NCBI RefSeq assembly: GCF_029227915.1
Contig: NC_079888.1
Location: forward strand, 2,553,001-2,617,000
From: Hydractinia symbiolongicarpus
Lineage: Eukaryota > Cnidaria > Hydrozoa > Anthoathecata > Hydractiniidae
Reading direction: 5' to 3'
Length of the DNA stretch: 64,000 bases
The position numbers and the translations under genes are program-made. Within the stretch, counting starts at the first letter, position 1; each line of letters begins with the position of its first letter. The notes below the pieces were generated by a model that was not told the DNA's origin, searched no databases, and worked only from the letters and a program-made list of their open reading frames with translations. This document shows positions 33,971-45,500 of the stretch, piece by piece.

Positions 33971-34931
33971 TTTAACCTTTGCATAATGTGCATAGTATGC
34001 GGGTTTAAATAGTGCTTTACAATAATAACAGGGAGCTCAAGCTTGAAGACACTTCAGTTAGACATTGTATTGATTTAGACAACGGATTTGGGAATATATT
34101 CTACATCCCAATCTGATGAATTTCTAAGAACTGAAACTGAGAGATTTAACGATAACGGTACTATGTCTTGTGATATTTATTTTCGCTGAACTGATACTAA
34201 ATTATATTTTGCGACGGTGTGTTCTCACAAATAAGAGATCAGAAGAAAATGAAATTTAGGAATAAAGAATGCATCGACATCTTTTTCCTGTTAAGAGCCT
34301 CTCTATCGTTAACTGCAACTCATCGACCATCATTAGTACCGTTCTTGATACGCTGTGGCCATACAAATAAAACGCGTCAACATCGTGGTATAGCGATTTG
34401 CATTTCACATTTTTTAAATTCGCGTTTAAGAACTATTATATTTTTTGAATAATTTTTGCAAGTCTCGCAACAATCCATCTAGCGAAAATTCCTTTAGCAT
34501 TCATTAATCCTTAAGATTCTTTGTTACAACGAGTGTGTTAGCAGTGTGTCTTTGATTCAAGACATTATAAATAATTATGACTTAATTAACAACTTACATG
34601 ATGAGATGTTTGATATCGGTGTTACAGAACTAAAACAGAAGAAGTATAGGTTATAAAGTGAAAAACAAAATGTCATTAAAGTCCTCTTTTGCCTATTTCG
34701 CAAATTTAATTCTCACGAAATATTGGGACTTCGCGAAAATTAGTTTCTGCGAAAAATATACCCTGAAAGTAATATAAAATTACTCCTTACACAGTCAGCA
34801 AATCTTTAACCCGAAAAATTCACAAATATTTATTCAAGAAAGAAAAGTCTAATATTCCAAAAAGGGAAGGCTTTTCGTAGACATATAATATATAAGAAAA
34901 ACCTAGGACAATATAATCAATACCAATGCTA

Positions 34932-35070
34932 TCAGTCCTATTCTCATGCTAAGCGCTAAGCAGAAAGGATAGATTCACACTTTTATAGTCTCTGGTATGA
35001 CTCAGCCAGGGTTTGAACGCAAGACCTTCCGCACTTGAAGCTAACTCTCTACTATAAGACTACCAGCTGA
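34932..35070 (-). mobile_element. tRNA-derived SINE
   Basis: Read on the minus strand, it begins TCAGCTGGTAGTCTTATAG (A-box-like) and has GCGTTCAAACCCTGGC (a good B-box, GTTCRANNC type) about 40 bp later. A tail shared with the fragment at 9546-9616 follows (GACTATAAAAGTGTGAATC, CTTTCTGCTTAGCGC). The spacing and boxes indicate a tRNA-related head. Confidence 0.7.
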
Positions 35071-35302
35071 ATATTTTGTTTATGGGATCGAATAAATTAA
35101 GTAAAGTGAGATTATACAATTCTTATGTTTATGTAGAAAGAGCAAAAAAGGTTATGTAGAAAAGGTAATTAAAAAAAGTCATTCTCTGGAACTGATAAAT
35201 TTTCAAAACCAAAGTGTAAGGGTGTTGATCAGAGTTGATTTAAATTACAAGGACTTCAGATTTGCTGTTAAAAATTAACAAGCTTAAAGACAAACTTCTT
35301 AC

Positions 35303-35566
35303 TGGACATAATCAATTTCCGTACAACTTGACATGTTTACATTACTGACAGCTGTGACAGAAAATTTATAAACTCCATATTTTTTTATTCCTGTCACTGT
35401 ATGGTATCCATCACGAGTTTGACCGACTTCATACCAACCGTCTTTGCTGGTTATGTTATTGCACTGAATAATGTAATTAAAACCTTCGGGTGGCCAGGAT
35501 AATAAACATTCGTTCTTGTTCTTGTAAGTGCATCTTAGATTTTTGACTGCATTTGCACTATGAAGC
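35303..35566 (-). CDS. isolated fibronectin type III exon
   Basis: The exon has a strong acceptor (TTTCTTCCGCAG) and a strong donor (CCA/GTAAGAAG) and is 264 nt long, with phase 2 at both ends. It encodes one FN3 module of about 85 residues: AVKNLRCTYKNKNECLLSWP at the start, a middle strand YIIQCN, then GVYKFSVTAVSNVN near the end. FN3 modules mediate adhesion or receptor contacts. The upstream NTPase exon ends with its own stop and offers no phase-2 donor near its end. The downstream ankyrin exon needs phase 1. The parent gene is therefore unresolved; a missing exon, possibly encoding a membrane helix, between 33.7 and 35.3 kb could connect FN3 to ankyrin repeats. Confidence 0.65.
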
Positions 35567-36154
35567 CTGCGGAAGAAAAAAATCCATATTTTATCAAGTA
35601 ATTTAAGATTTTGACTACTAAAGCGACAATTCCTTGCATATCAACTTCGTGTCAAGGAGAAAAACAAGGAGCTCTTGTTATCCTATACACAGCCCTAATG
35701 ATCCGGAGAATGTAATAACTTTTGTCAGCATTATCCTTTAAACTTAAACCTCAAAGCAAAATTTATATCATCAAGAGGAATCATTCCGTAAATTGTTGGC
35801 ACGTGATTAACCCGATTTTCCAATTTTTTAGGATTTTACCGAAAATTAGGAACTATCGGATTTTTAGACGATTTTTGGCGTAAAAACCGCAAATAATGTT
35901 TCAAAACTTTTATTTAGCTTTCGGAAACTGCAAACAGAATGTTAAAATTCAGTCTAGAGTTATTGTAGTTAAATTTTTAGCAGGTAGTTACAAATTTTTA
36001 GGCACAAATTTTAAGCTTCTGATGACGTCAAAAAAGAGCTGAAATGAGCAAAAATTTATTAATGATAATTTTTTTCTTTCGTGACGCTATTATGATTCAT
36101 TGTTGCTAAGTTTTATTCAATTTAGAAGAGCCTAACTAACTTTATGGATGCATT

Positions 36155-38790
36155 TCAATAAACATAGAAAATGAAGCTTATCGCGATAAATATAAAGAGG
36201 AATATGAAGCAAAAGAGATATGTTACTAACATTTTGAAAGCAGTGGAATCAACCTTGCAGCTTTCTGTTTCTTGACACATAACCTTTTCTTGTTTTAACT
36301 TCATTATATTGGCTCTGTACTGTCTGCTCGCTATGTTGATTTCGAATTTCTCTTTGATCAAGCAAGCTTCTCCGCGATTAATGCTCTTGTAGGTATTCTT
36401 AACAAGCAAACCTGCATGTGCCACGTCAACTAATATCTTACCAATAGAGGACTCTCTCCTGGACCCTTTTTGCAGCCAATGCGGTAACCATTGCTCTGTA
36501 AATGTAGGTGTTCTGTTAGAGTCAATCCCAATTATAAGTAAATCAGAGCGGCTTCTCGTCATGCATTCAAGTGCCAAGTGTTTAAGCTTAGAAGCGGCTG
36601 GATCTATACACACTACAACTTGGTCAGCCTCATTACCACGGCAGCCAAGGTAATTTGTCAGCATGCAGCAATTTTCCGAAGGAGATGTGATCAGTTTTTC
36701 CTTTTTGTCTTTTAACTGCCAGCCTGAATATTCAATAAATTCAACAAAATCCAAATTTGACAATTTCAGAGCATTTTTCATCACGCAATAGTGAAAGTGC
36801 GTGTTGCACAGAACAAATTTGCTCGAAGTTTTTTGAAAGAATGAATTGTCGAATATAATAGCTAACTTCGAAATCAAATCATTTGCGTGTTCTGAAGCAC
36901 TTCTGTTAGATTGGAATCCTTCTTCAAAAGTAAGATAAACAGGCTTATCTCCAAGAATGTTGTGTCCACAGCCGTTTGTTTCAGGATAGGTGTATCGTGT
37001 CACAGTTTTTACACCCTGAAGAAAAATCTTCGGGCGAGAAGGTTCACTTGCTAAAGCACGGTCGAAGTCATTTGGTGCATTAAAGTCGACTTTATTTAAG
37101 TTAGTATTGGGTATATATTCTTTATCATCATCTGAATCTGCATCTACCGCGTCTACACATCCTGTGTTCAGACTTACACCGTCTAAGTCGGTTTCCTCTT
37201 CCGCAGGTTCTGAAAGTTTAACTGCTAACTCAGGGTTACCGCTGTCAACGCGTATGCTTTGGCTTGGCTGATGGAATACATGTTTTTCGTCACGGATTTT
37301 TTTTTCTATTTTCCTGGTTAGGTTAAAGACGCTTTCTGTAGTTCGCATACATTTTTTAAGATCCCATATTTTAACTTTAGTTGCGCCAAACTGATAGTTT
37401 TCATGAGGTGTCTCACCAATTCCTGATACACACGTCCTCTTTTTTTGCAACGAATGACATAGTATGGTAATGCAGGAATCTTCTAACTCCCTTCTCTTTA
37501 ACGTTTCCTTAAGATCTCTAGCATTTGCAAGATTGAGCTGCTCGCCGTCAAACTCATCAATTACCACATGAAGAACAGTTTCCGGATAGTTTCGTATCAA
37601 TTCCCTAAGAAGAAATGCTATCGAGGGCACGCTGTTTAGTTGAAGGTAGGTAGATATCTCTTTGACATTAAGAATGTGAGTTGTAACAAACTCGTTTCTC
37701 GAAAATGATTGACAGAATACTTTAACGTGGTCAATAATGCTGTTAATGTTCCAAGATATGTAGAATATATCTGTTTTGGTCTTAGCAGATTCGGCAAGTT
37801 CTTGCATTTGGTAAAGGCCTAGTAATGATTTACCAGATCCAAAATGTCCGAAAATAAATTTCTTTTTTTCTTCACTATACAATATCTTAAGTTGGTCGGT
37901 ATTTAGTAACAGGGTTTTGACCTGTTCTGTAGGTTTACCATCAAAAGCAGGGACATAAGATTTAATGGACTTTCTTGTTGCAAGGAAACCAAATATGTTG
38001 CCTAATATCTTTATAAACTTTGACTGCGTTTTCTCACTATTTCCGTTATTGTGATATTGCCTTAAGCAACCTTGAAAAAACTCTATGACAGTCCTGTCAT
38101 TTCGTAGTGTTTTCCCATCCATTACATGACATTTCCCGCATGTATTAGAATCCTCAAAACTATCAAGGTTTGGTGCCGCAACAATGTTTAAAAAAATAGC
38201 TGTTTCTTCTTTCAACAGCTCCTTGTTGAGAACAAGTAAAGATTTGATGTCATTTTCACCGGCAGCAAGTACATTTTTCAAATCCCATACAAAATGGGCT
38301 TCAGTATATCTGATGTTGAAAAGTATTATTGGATTTGGATAAACAATTAGTATTCTTTGCTGATAATTACCAAGCTTGCCTATTTTTTGCATGACTGCAT
38401 TGTTGTTATCATAAAAAAACCCTAAGTGATCTTCGGCATCATATCCATTTATAACTCCAACTTTTGCTATTTGAGCAAATGCGTTCCGTAGATGATAGGC
38501 AAACTCTGACATTTTGCTTCCTTTTCTGTAGGGTGGAAACAGTATGGCTTCTCTTATATTATCCTTCAAAGCAAAATATGTACAAAGATATCCTTGACAT
38601 TTTTTGTACCACTCTGTGCGTAGAATACTTGGGGCTTTGTTTCCGTCATAAGGGATATAGTTCAGTCTTTCTTTTGGTTTCTTAATATGATCCAACAGGT
38701 GAATGAACTTTCTTATCGTTTCATATCCATGAGTTGAAATTTCTACTTTAGCGTTATTTTCCAGAGTACCTCCAGGTAAATGCGGTAGTT
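36155..38790 (-). CDS. SF1-helicase-like P-loop NTPase exon with C-terminal membrane helix
   Basis: One 2636-nt exon, from an acceptor (ACATATAG) to a stop at 36155, gives about 878 residues. Counting from the Leu codon at 38695, Walker A is at 283-290 (GHFGSGKS), preceded by an SF1-type NTDQLKIL. Motif Ia-like FYISWN follows, and Walker B is at about 375-383 (LHVVIDEFD). Near the end, GCRGNEADQVVVCID and LECMTRSRSDLLIIG resemble UvrD-like motifs V and VI. The N-terminal 270 residues contain CGKC and a Cys-rich patch and are unrecognised. A linker rich in Asp/Glu splits the NTPase halves. The last 24 residues are wholly hydrophobic, suggesting a tail anchor. The exon starts in phase 1 while the upstream death-domain exon set ends in phase 0, so their union needs one unseen exon. 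Confidence 0.75.
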
Positions 38791-39532
38791 CTATATGTAA
38801 AAATAAAATGTTAAAGCTACTAACTATATTTGTAGTAATTTATTCAGTAGTTATATGCTCGTGTGGTCAATTGAAGTGAGACACGTTAGCAGTAATTTAC
38901 TTTAGTAAGAATCACAAATAAATCTTAATGATTTTTATATAACTTTGTTGTGCGTGATAAATTAAATCTGCACTTATTTTCCGCAGCAATGCAAAATAAT
39001 CGTTCTAAAATAAGTCTTTAGCATTTTTAAATGAAAAATATCCCGCAAAATCTTTTAGGGGATTTTTCAATTTAAGTATTGTTCATACCCATACCAAAGC
39101 TCCGCTAGACTAATTTGCTTGTGTGGCTTAACCAATACGCTAGCTTTGCTGTGCTTAGACTTACATTATACATTCAAAATCTTCGTAACGTTAAATGTTT
39201 CTGATTAAGTAAGTACATGTGCCGTAGATAAATATAAAAATATAAACGTTCGAGTAGCAGCCCACCTGCATGACAGAATGTATTCTTATTATTATTTACC
39301 CCCAAAAACACTATGTGGGGAATCCAGTAGAAGAAAAAGAAATGTAACCCAGCTACAGGTAGGCGAAGCAAGATTAGTCTACAGATAGACGGTATCATAC
39401 GTTTAACTTAGTTGATAAGTCATAGTTAAAACCTCACAAGCATCCCGCACAAGAAAGTGATTGCCACGTTATATACAGGTTTGTCAGGTGACGTTATTAT
39501 CTTTTCCTATTGTAATAAAAAGATATTGATAC

Positions 39533-42500
39533 AGATATCTTTAAAAATGAATCATCAACTGAGAGAATTTCTATTTTTTTAGGCTGGAACTGTGAGTCTT
39601 TAAAAACATGAATCAACATCTTCCCTTCATTTTCTGTTATCTTAAAGTCGACGTCTTTTTTCAGATCTTTCACAACATTTTCTGAATGATTCTGAATATT
39701 AAATTGTTTTGTCGCAAAATTTAATAACACAATGATATCCCCTCTGAAGTTTTTATAAAACTGATAGCTAAAATAAAAGGGAAAACTAAAATTAGCCATT
39801 TGATAGCGACATTACATAATTGTATTTTAATATAACACGAGGTTGAAAAAGAAACTAAAACCACTAATTTAAAAAGACAGAAAATAGAATATTATTATAG
39901 GGACACCAACCTTTCTCCATTCTTGATTCGATCTGCAAAAAAGAAAAAAACATTGTTCTAAACAACAGCGGAGATTTAATAATATAAAAACTTGGAATAA
40001 GGTCGATAAGCTCAGTTTATCCGACAAAAAATAATAATTTCGCGTGGCCTTGTGGTTATGGAGTTCGATTCAGAAACATAAGGTCTGTGGTTCGGTCCTC
40101 AGCGCGGAATGTTTAACAAATGTCTTTACCACAGGTGCAGGTCAACCCATGCCTTATGAGGGAAATTGGGTATGTATTGCCGGTGTATACTATTTCCAAC
40201 ACTTACGTGGATATGTTCTGTATAAATATTCGAAATAATAATAAAAAGTACATTTTTTGAAGTGCACATAAGTTGTAGCCACATACTGCAATATTTTCCT
40301 GCCGTCGCTCAAAGAACGGTAACAGAAAAACAAGGGGATTTGAAGGGGGTCAGTTGTGCGGATGATCACTGAATAATTTTTCGTTGATTTAATCTCCTTA
40401 GCCCTATAACTTCTAAGGGGAGGGAGAGTTATTTGAAGTCATAAGTTTTCTGATTTTATTTGCAGTCTCCTAAAAAGTGTTTAAAAAATTATTTATTTGG
40501 TCATAAAACTCTGGGACTAAACTTTCGACAACTGGTACTAAAATCGAAACATGTCTATTTTTATCAAGAATTTTTTTGACATTTTCCAAGCAATATGTCA
40601 AAGCTTGTTCATTATAAAGGTAGAACGGAACGATTACCGGGACGGACGATTACCGGGACGGGACGCTTGGCGGGATCATGTCCTTTTCAATAATTTTACT
40701 AACAATCACTAGGCGTTTCTTTTCTTTATAAATTCACCGTCCCGGGATCACTTCTGAACATTTTAATTAAAAGTAAAAAACATCCCAGGACATTTAGGCG
40801 GGATAAAAATCTTCTCGACAATCGTCCCGTGCGGTTTGTCATATAAACTGCCCCTAAGAAGAATTTTTTACAAGTAACGGTTTTCGCAGTTCTTGAATTT
40901 GTAAAACAAACTTTCATGATCATGCCCTGTTTAGTGTGATTTAAAAAAATAATAGTGTGAAAATCGCGCGATTTGTGGAAAATTTAGCCTGAAATTAGTG
41001 TGATTTGTGGTAGAAAGAGAAACTATTTTTAAAAAAAATGCACAGTTACAGAAACAGTCTGAAATTAAATTCGACTTGCTTCTGTGAACATCAAGAGAAA
41101 ACAAATATTGTTCTAACTCAGTTAGATCTTGACTCAGATTATATTGCAACTGTTGATATTATGGTATTCATAGATGCAACCAAAATTACAATTTTGGATA
41201 CATTCACCTTCACATTCTTCCGTTGTTTACAAGTATATGGAAAAAAGAACGATTAATCTGTGAGATCTTGTAGGAAATGAAGTTGATATCTGTTTAAAAT
41301 ATTGCTGAAATTGATAGCAAATGACAAGTAGTTGAAAATATTTGCAGAACAGTTTCTCACCTTCAATGTCTTCGATAAGTTGTTCCATGTTTAAAAATTC
41401 CAAAACTGATTTTAATTGATGCCAAGATGGAGATCTTTTATCCCAGCTCTCCAGTACAGCCACAGTTACTCCTTCAATATCTCCTCTTTTGTCTATGAAT
41501 ATTTTTTCCACGTCGTCGTAGGGAATCAGAAAGTGTGCTATGTACCGAATATCAATACCTGGTATTTTTCTTGCAAGGTAACCCCATAATTCTCTTCTGT
41601 CTATTCCCTCAAATGAAATCGAACGATCACCATCAACTAAAACATACAACATCCGTTAAATTTAGTAGTGAGTAATCTTAGAGGTTGAGCAATTGGAAAA
41701 AAGGAACTTCACAGAAGAAAAACTTAAATCTAAGACGGGGGGATAAACAAGGAGAGTAGTTACTTTGGTCCTATTAGAGCACATTTATCAATTTAAATTG
41801 TCTGCATTTTGCGAAAGGTTTTACAACTTCGGATCTTCTAACAGCAGTCCTCAAGAAAACCATGCAATTATTAAACAAAAAAGAGGTATTCTAAGAACAA
41901 AAGAGTTGTATATTTCCTTACAAAGAGGAAATATTCAGACCATAAGTATTTTTGTAAGGTTCTGTGAGCATTTCTTTATTATCTTGTCTAGTCATAAGTC
42001 CATACCTTCAGGGTTGAGAAAGGTGTATTTCAAATCATCTTGCGTTATTTCTAGACCCCTACCACATTGTGTTAAGCAAGAATTAACTTTTTGAATAATC
42101 TTGGTGATATGAAGACTCGTATTCCGTTTGAATAACCATTCACAAACACAATCTATTACTGGATAGGTACGTCCACTATCAAAGATGATTGGAACTCTGT
42201 GTGAATCGTCATCAAACAAGAGAATACAAAAGTACTTTCCCTTATTTCTGTCTTCTATAAATTCTTCGGAAATCTTGTGTGCAAGTAGCAACCGTTCTAA
42301 AAATAATCATTAAGATAAAAAAATCGATAAAAACTTGTTAATAATTATTTATACATTGTTTTCTACCTAAATGTACTTTTACATTAGCAATACAACTAGT
42401 CTTATATAATAACAGGCTGATTGTGCGTGCATCAAAAAATGTCCTTTCCGGACATGTTTATTTCTGACATTGCTAGCTCAATTAGCGGCTTTGCAGTTAT

Positions 42501-42757
42501 GTGGAATAAGATCTGGCATTACTGTAGCAGACTAATCATTAGCCCTTGAAATAACCTACGAGTTCTCCCATCTCTATTATGGGATTTTTCCGTCGCACCA
42601 AAGTTAATGGAAATGTATGGCATTTACTATTACAAAAGTCCGTTGAGTGGTTAAGTTTTTCCGGATGGACGAACATAATAAAAAGGTGATTTGTAATTCT
42701 TAAAGCTTTGTGATATTTACAAAGATAAAATATTTTTGGTAACTTACCATAATCCAT
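39533..42757 (-). CDS. N-terminal exons with a death-domain-like module (5 exons)
   Basis: Exons in coding order: 42748-42757 (ATG GAT TAT G, GTAAGT donor), 42006-42296, 41361-41636, 39911-39932, 39533-39767; phases agree throughout. Exon 2 encodes an unrecognised 97-residue domain. Exon 3 encodes a death domain of about 80 residues: LWGYLARKIPGI at helix 1, then VLESWDKRSPSWHQLKSVLE with the typical W-x-L spacing, then LIEDIE. Exon 5 is a 78-residue beta-rich segment. Death domains are homotypic adaptors in apoptotic and immune signalling. Directly downstream lies the 2.6-kb NTPase exon on the same strand, 0.74 kb away, so the two probably form a death-domain NTPase protein of about 1,150 residues. 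Exon 5 ends in phase 0 and the NTPase exon begins in phase 1, leaving that link open. Confidence 0.65.
40040..40215 (+). mobile_element. tRNA-derived SINE
   Basis: Head TGGCCTTGTGGTTATGGAGT resembles a tRNA A-box, and GGTCTGTGGTTCGGTCC about 40 bp on resembles a B-box. The tail (CAAATGTCTTTACCACAG, CAGGTCAACCCATGC) is shared with 12763-12900. It lies in an intron of the death-domain gene. Confidence 0.7.
40600..40860. repeat. GC-rich repeat island
   Basis: CGATTACCGGGACGG occurs twice in tandem at 40631-40661, and related CCGTCCCGGGATC and CGTCCCGTGCGG occur further right in the opposite sense. It is probably the remains of an inverted-repeat element in an intron of the death-domain gene. 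Confidence 0.4.
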
Positions 42758-42819
42758 TCTTATACCTTGGCATATTATCTAAAAAGATACAAGAATAAGT
42801 AATTTATATAGGATATTTG

Positions 42820-42965
42820 CATTTCGCGAACATTAACCTTCGCGAATACGTCATATTAAAAGATTTTGCGAACATTAACCTTCGCGAATACGTCATATTG
42901 AAAGATTTTGCGAACATAAACTTTCGCAAATCAATATTCTTAGAAACATTTTGCGAACATTAAAT
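42820..42965. repeat. tandem repeat of a roughly 48-bp TTCGCGAA-containing unit
   Basis: The unit ATTTTGCGAACATTAACC TTCGCGAATACGTCATATT occurs about two and a half times in direct order, followed by diverged copies. It lies just upstream of the ATG exon of the death-domain gene, so it may overlap its promoter. The same palindromic core recurs elsewhere in the window. Confidence 0.65.
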
Positions 42966-43479
42966 TTTGCGAATAACGAAAACAATTTTAGGGATTGAAG
43001 CTAAAAATGTATTCTTTGAATATAATAAAATTAGATTGACCAAACTGAAATGGTCATGGTTGGATATATGTCAAAATTTGAATACCCATAGTTTGAAAGA
43101 AATAATTTAAATCGCCCAACTTCCTACATCTTTGTAATAACTTCTAAAGCATACTGTTTTAAGGGATGAAATTTGGTGACTTTTCATCATTTTTAATTAA
43201 CTTTAGGATAGCCAATAAATATTTAATGTGGCATGACGTTTGTTGTTATGGTGACTGACTTATAGTAGTCGGAAAAATAATATGACTAAAATTGTTTTTC
43301 TTCAAATAGCCTTGTTAACGTTTTAAAAGTCATATTTTACCCTTTTATGCTTCTATCAATTAAGTTGAAAATAGATTTTTTTGGAGCTTGAAAGCCACAG
43401 ACTGTGAAGGGATTTGAGAAGGTAGCAAAAACACAAAAATAATTTCAAAATCAAATAACCGAATTATACAAGCTAATAA

Positions 43480-44270
43480 AAGAAGTTAAAAAATGGCAAC
43501 TCGTTATTTTCATAGCGAGAAGACATTGCATCCCGAAACAGACGCTGTTAAACTGGATGAAAGTAAAAGGTCAAATATATAACTATGTTGGCGATAACTT
43601 GTCATCGACGAAAAGGTAACGGTTTAAAAATCGCCCTACGAAAATATGGATAAAGTTTTTTACAAATGGTTTATTAATGCAAGAAATCAAAACATTCCTG
43701 TTTCAGCTGCCATGATTTTGCCAGGCAACTTCGCCGCCAAAGAAATAATGCAAAGAGGATTTCCGAGCTTCAGATGGATGGCTTGACCGGTGAAAAAAAG
43801 ACAAAATGTTTTGTTTAGGACAATATCAGGTATATTATTTTTTGCCAGCACTTGGCTTAAATTATTTAAAAACTTTGAATGATCTCTGAAAATCAACATC
43901 AAAAGTCATGGTATCTTCATGCCTTTATCGTCTTCTTTGCTTACCACCTTTCCAGTAACACGAACCTTGCAGCAACGCTATGCGTTTGCCTGTAGATAGT
44001 AAAATATTGCCTTTGTAAACCTTTCCTTCCCTCATCATGTGGCCAACAATGGAATTGGTGTCACCAATACAGTCACAGCCGCGTTGAAAAAGAGACAGGA
44101 AATGACGAATATTTTACGAATATTTTACGAATATCTAAGTAAAAACTTATCGAGATCTTTTGAGAATGGATTTGATTATATTAATCTTTTCATCCGAGAT
44201 TATCAAGAAGGATATAAATTAATAAAAGTACAAAGTCTGTTATTTTATTTTCTATGTTGATCTCAATGAT
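43480..44270 (+). pseudogene. broken Tigger/pogo transposase remnant
   Basis: At 43664-43775 the plus strand reads WFINARNQNIPVSAAMI, then a frame continuing AAKEIMQRGFPSFRWMA to an in-frame TGA. This is the familiar DNA-binding-domain phrase of Tigger (pogo, CENP-B-like) transposases. Stops and frame changes break the frame, and only pieces up- and downstream are readable. It is dead. The intact-ended MITE at 44623-45498 next to it may be a family member. Confidence 0.65.
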
Positions 44271-44622
44271 TCTTGACCCTTAATGGTTGGTGTTTAAAGC
44301 TCTACTGATCCTGATGTCATACAATAATTCATAAAGGTATGAATTGCAGTACAGAAGGTCTTGGATAGTTTGAACAAAACATCGAAAATTTTATCTGATT
44401 AAAGGCTCTTTAAAAGATTTCAAAACAATAACACCGTATATCTTAGTTTGTATTAGAAGTTTGTTTTGGACAATTTTTTAATGACGTCATCTGACGAAAG
44501 CGCCGCGCCGGCGAAAGACGAAAACACTAGAGACGAGGTTTATATGTAAGTGGGTTTTTTAAAAGCAAATAATTATTCAATCAGGTCTAGCTCACTACAA
44601 AGTTGGCAACCGACAAGGTATA

Positions 44623-45498
44623 CAGTATTCTCTCCAATTAACAGACACTCTAAAAGGCGGAAACCTCTGATTTAGCGGGCAGTTTGTTCATGCACCGGCC
44701 GTTTTCTAGTCAAAGTCTCAAGAAAAACATTCTAATTAGCAGACACTCGATTAGCGGACACTCTGAATAGCACACAATTTTTTTTACACGAATTGGCAAC
44801 TATAGGCTTTTTTTTCTCTCCAATTAGCGAGCAGTCCAAAAAAGTAGGGAGCAACGTACAAAATAATGAAAAATTGAATTAATTTTTGAATATTTATTTT
44901 AAACACTTTGAAACTTTACAAAAAAATGTCGGCTTGTGCTTGTGTCTTTTCGTTAATTTAGTTGATATTATGATGGCGATATTAGTTTGTTATATTACGT
45001 TTAATTTAGTTGTTTTCTTCTTTTTTTCGTGTCTAAGTCCATCACGATACTCGCTAATTTTTTAAGTTACACATTTCGTATACAAAATTGCATTTTATTC
45101 AAATTTTGAGCTTACATTGCAAAACTTTCCAAAAGGCGGACACCTCTAATTAGCGAACACTTTGTTCATGCAGCAACGGCGAAGACCAACATAAAAATTG
45201 ATAAATCGTGAATTTGCATATTCATACATCAAACAAACAACCTGCTACAACAGTTTTTTTTAATTTTGTACTAATTAACCTTTGCTCGAAGATGAAGCTT
45301 ATTAGTACAATTCGAAAATTAAGAAGGCATTGACTGTAACAATGATGCCACCAAAACAGCACTTTTCAATGTCGGATTAACTTGAAAATTTATACATTAA
45401 CCGATTGATGTTGAAAATGATGTTAAGGTCAAAACATCAAAATTCCAAAATTTTAAAAAAACATGTAATTCGGGAAGCGTGTATTAGAGAGAAAGCTG
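44623..45498. mobile_element. Tigger/pogo-type MITE, TA target duplication
   Basis: The left end is CAGTATTCTCTCCAATTAAC after TA (44621-44622). The right end, read inward, is CAGCTTTCTCTCTAATACAC before TA (45499-45500). The 876-bp interior repeats words such as TTAGCGGACACTC in both halves and has no transposase. CAG ends and TA duplication fit the pogo/Tigger branch of the Tc1/mariner superfamily. Confidence 0.75.
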
Positions 45499-45500
45499 TA

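Noticed and set aside
35303-38790. FN3 exon as the last part of the NTPase gene
   Set aside because: No phase-2 donor exists near the end of the NTPase exon, and that exon has its own stop after a hydrophobic tail.
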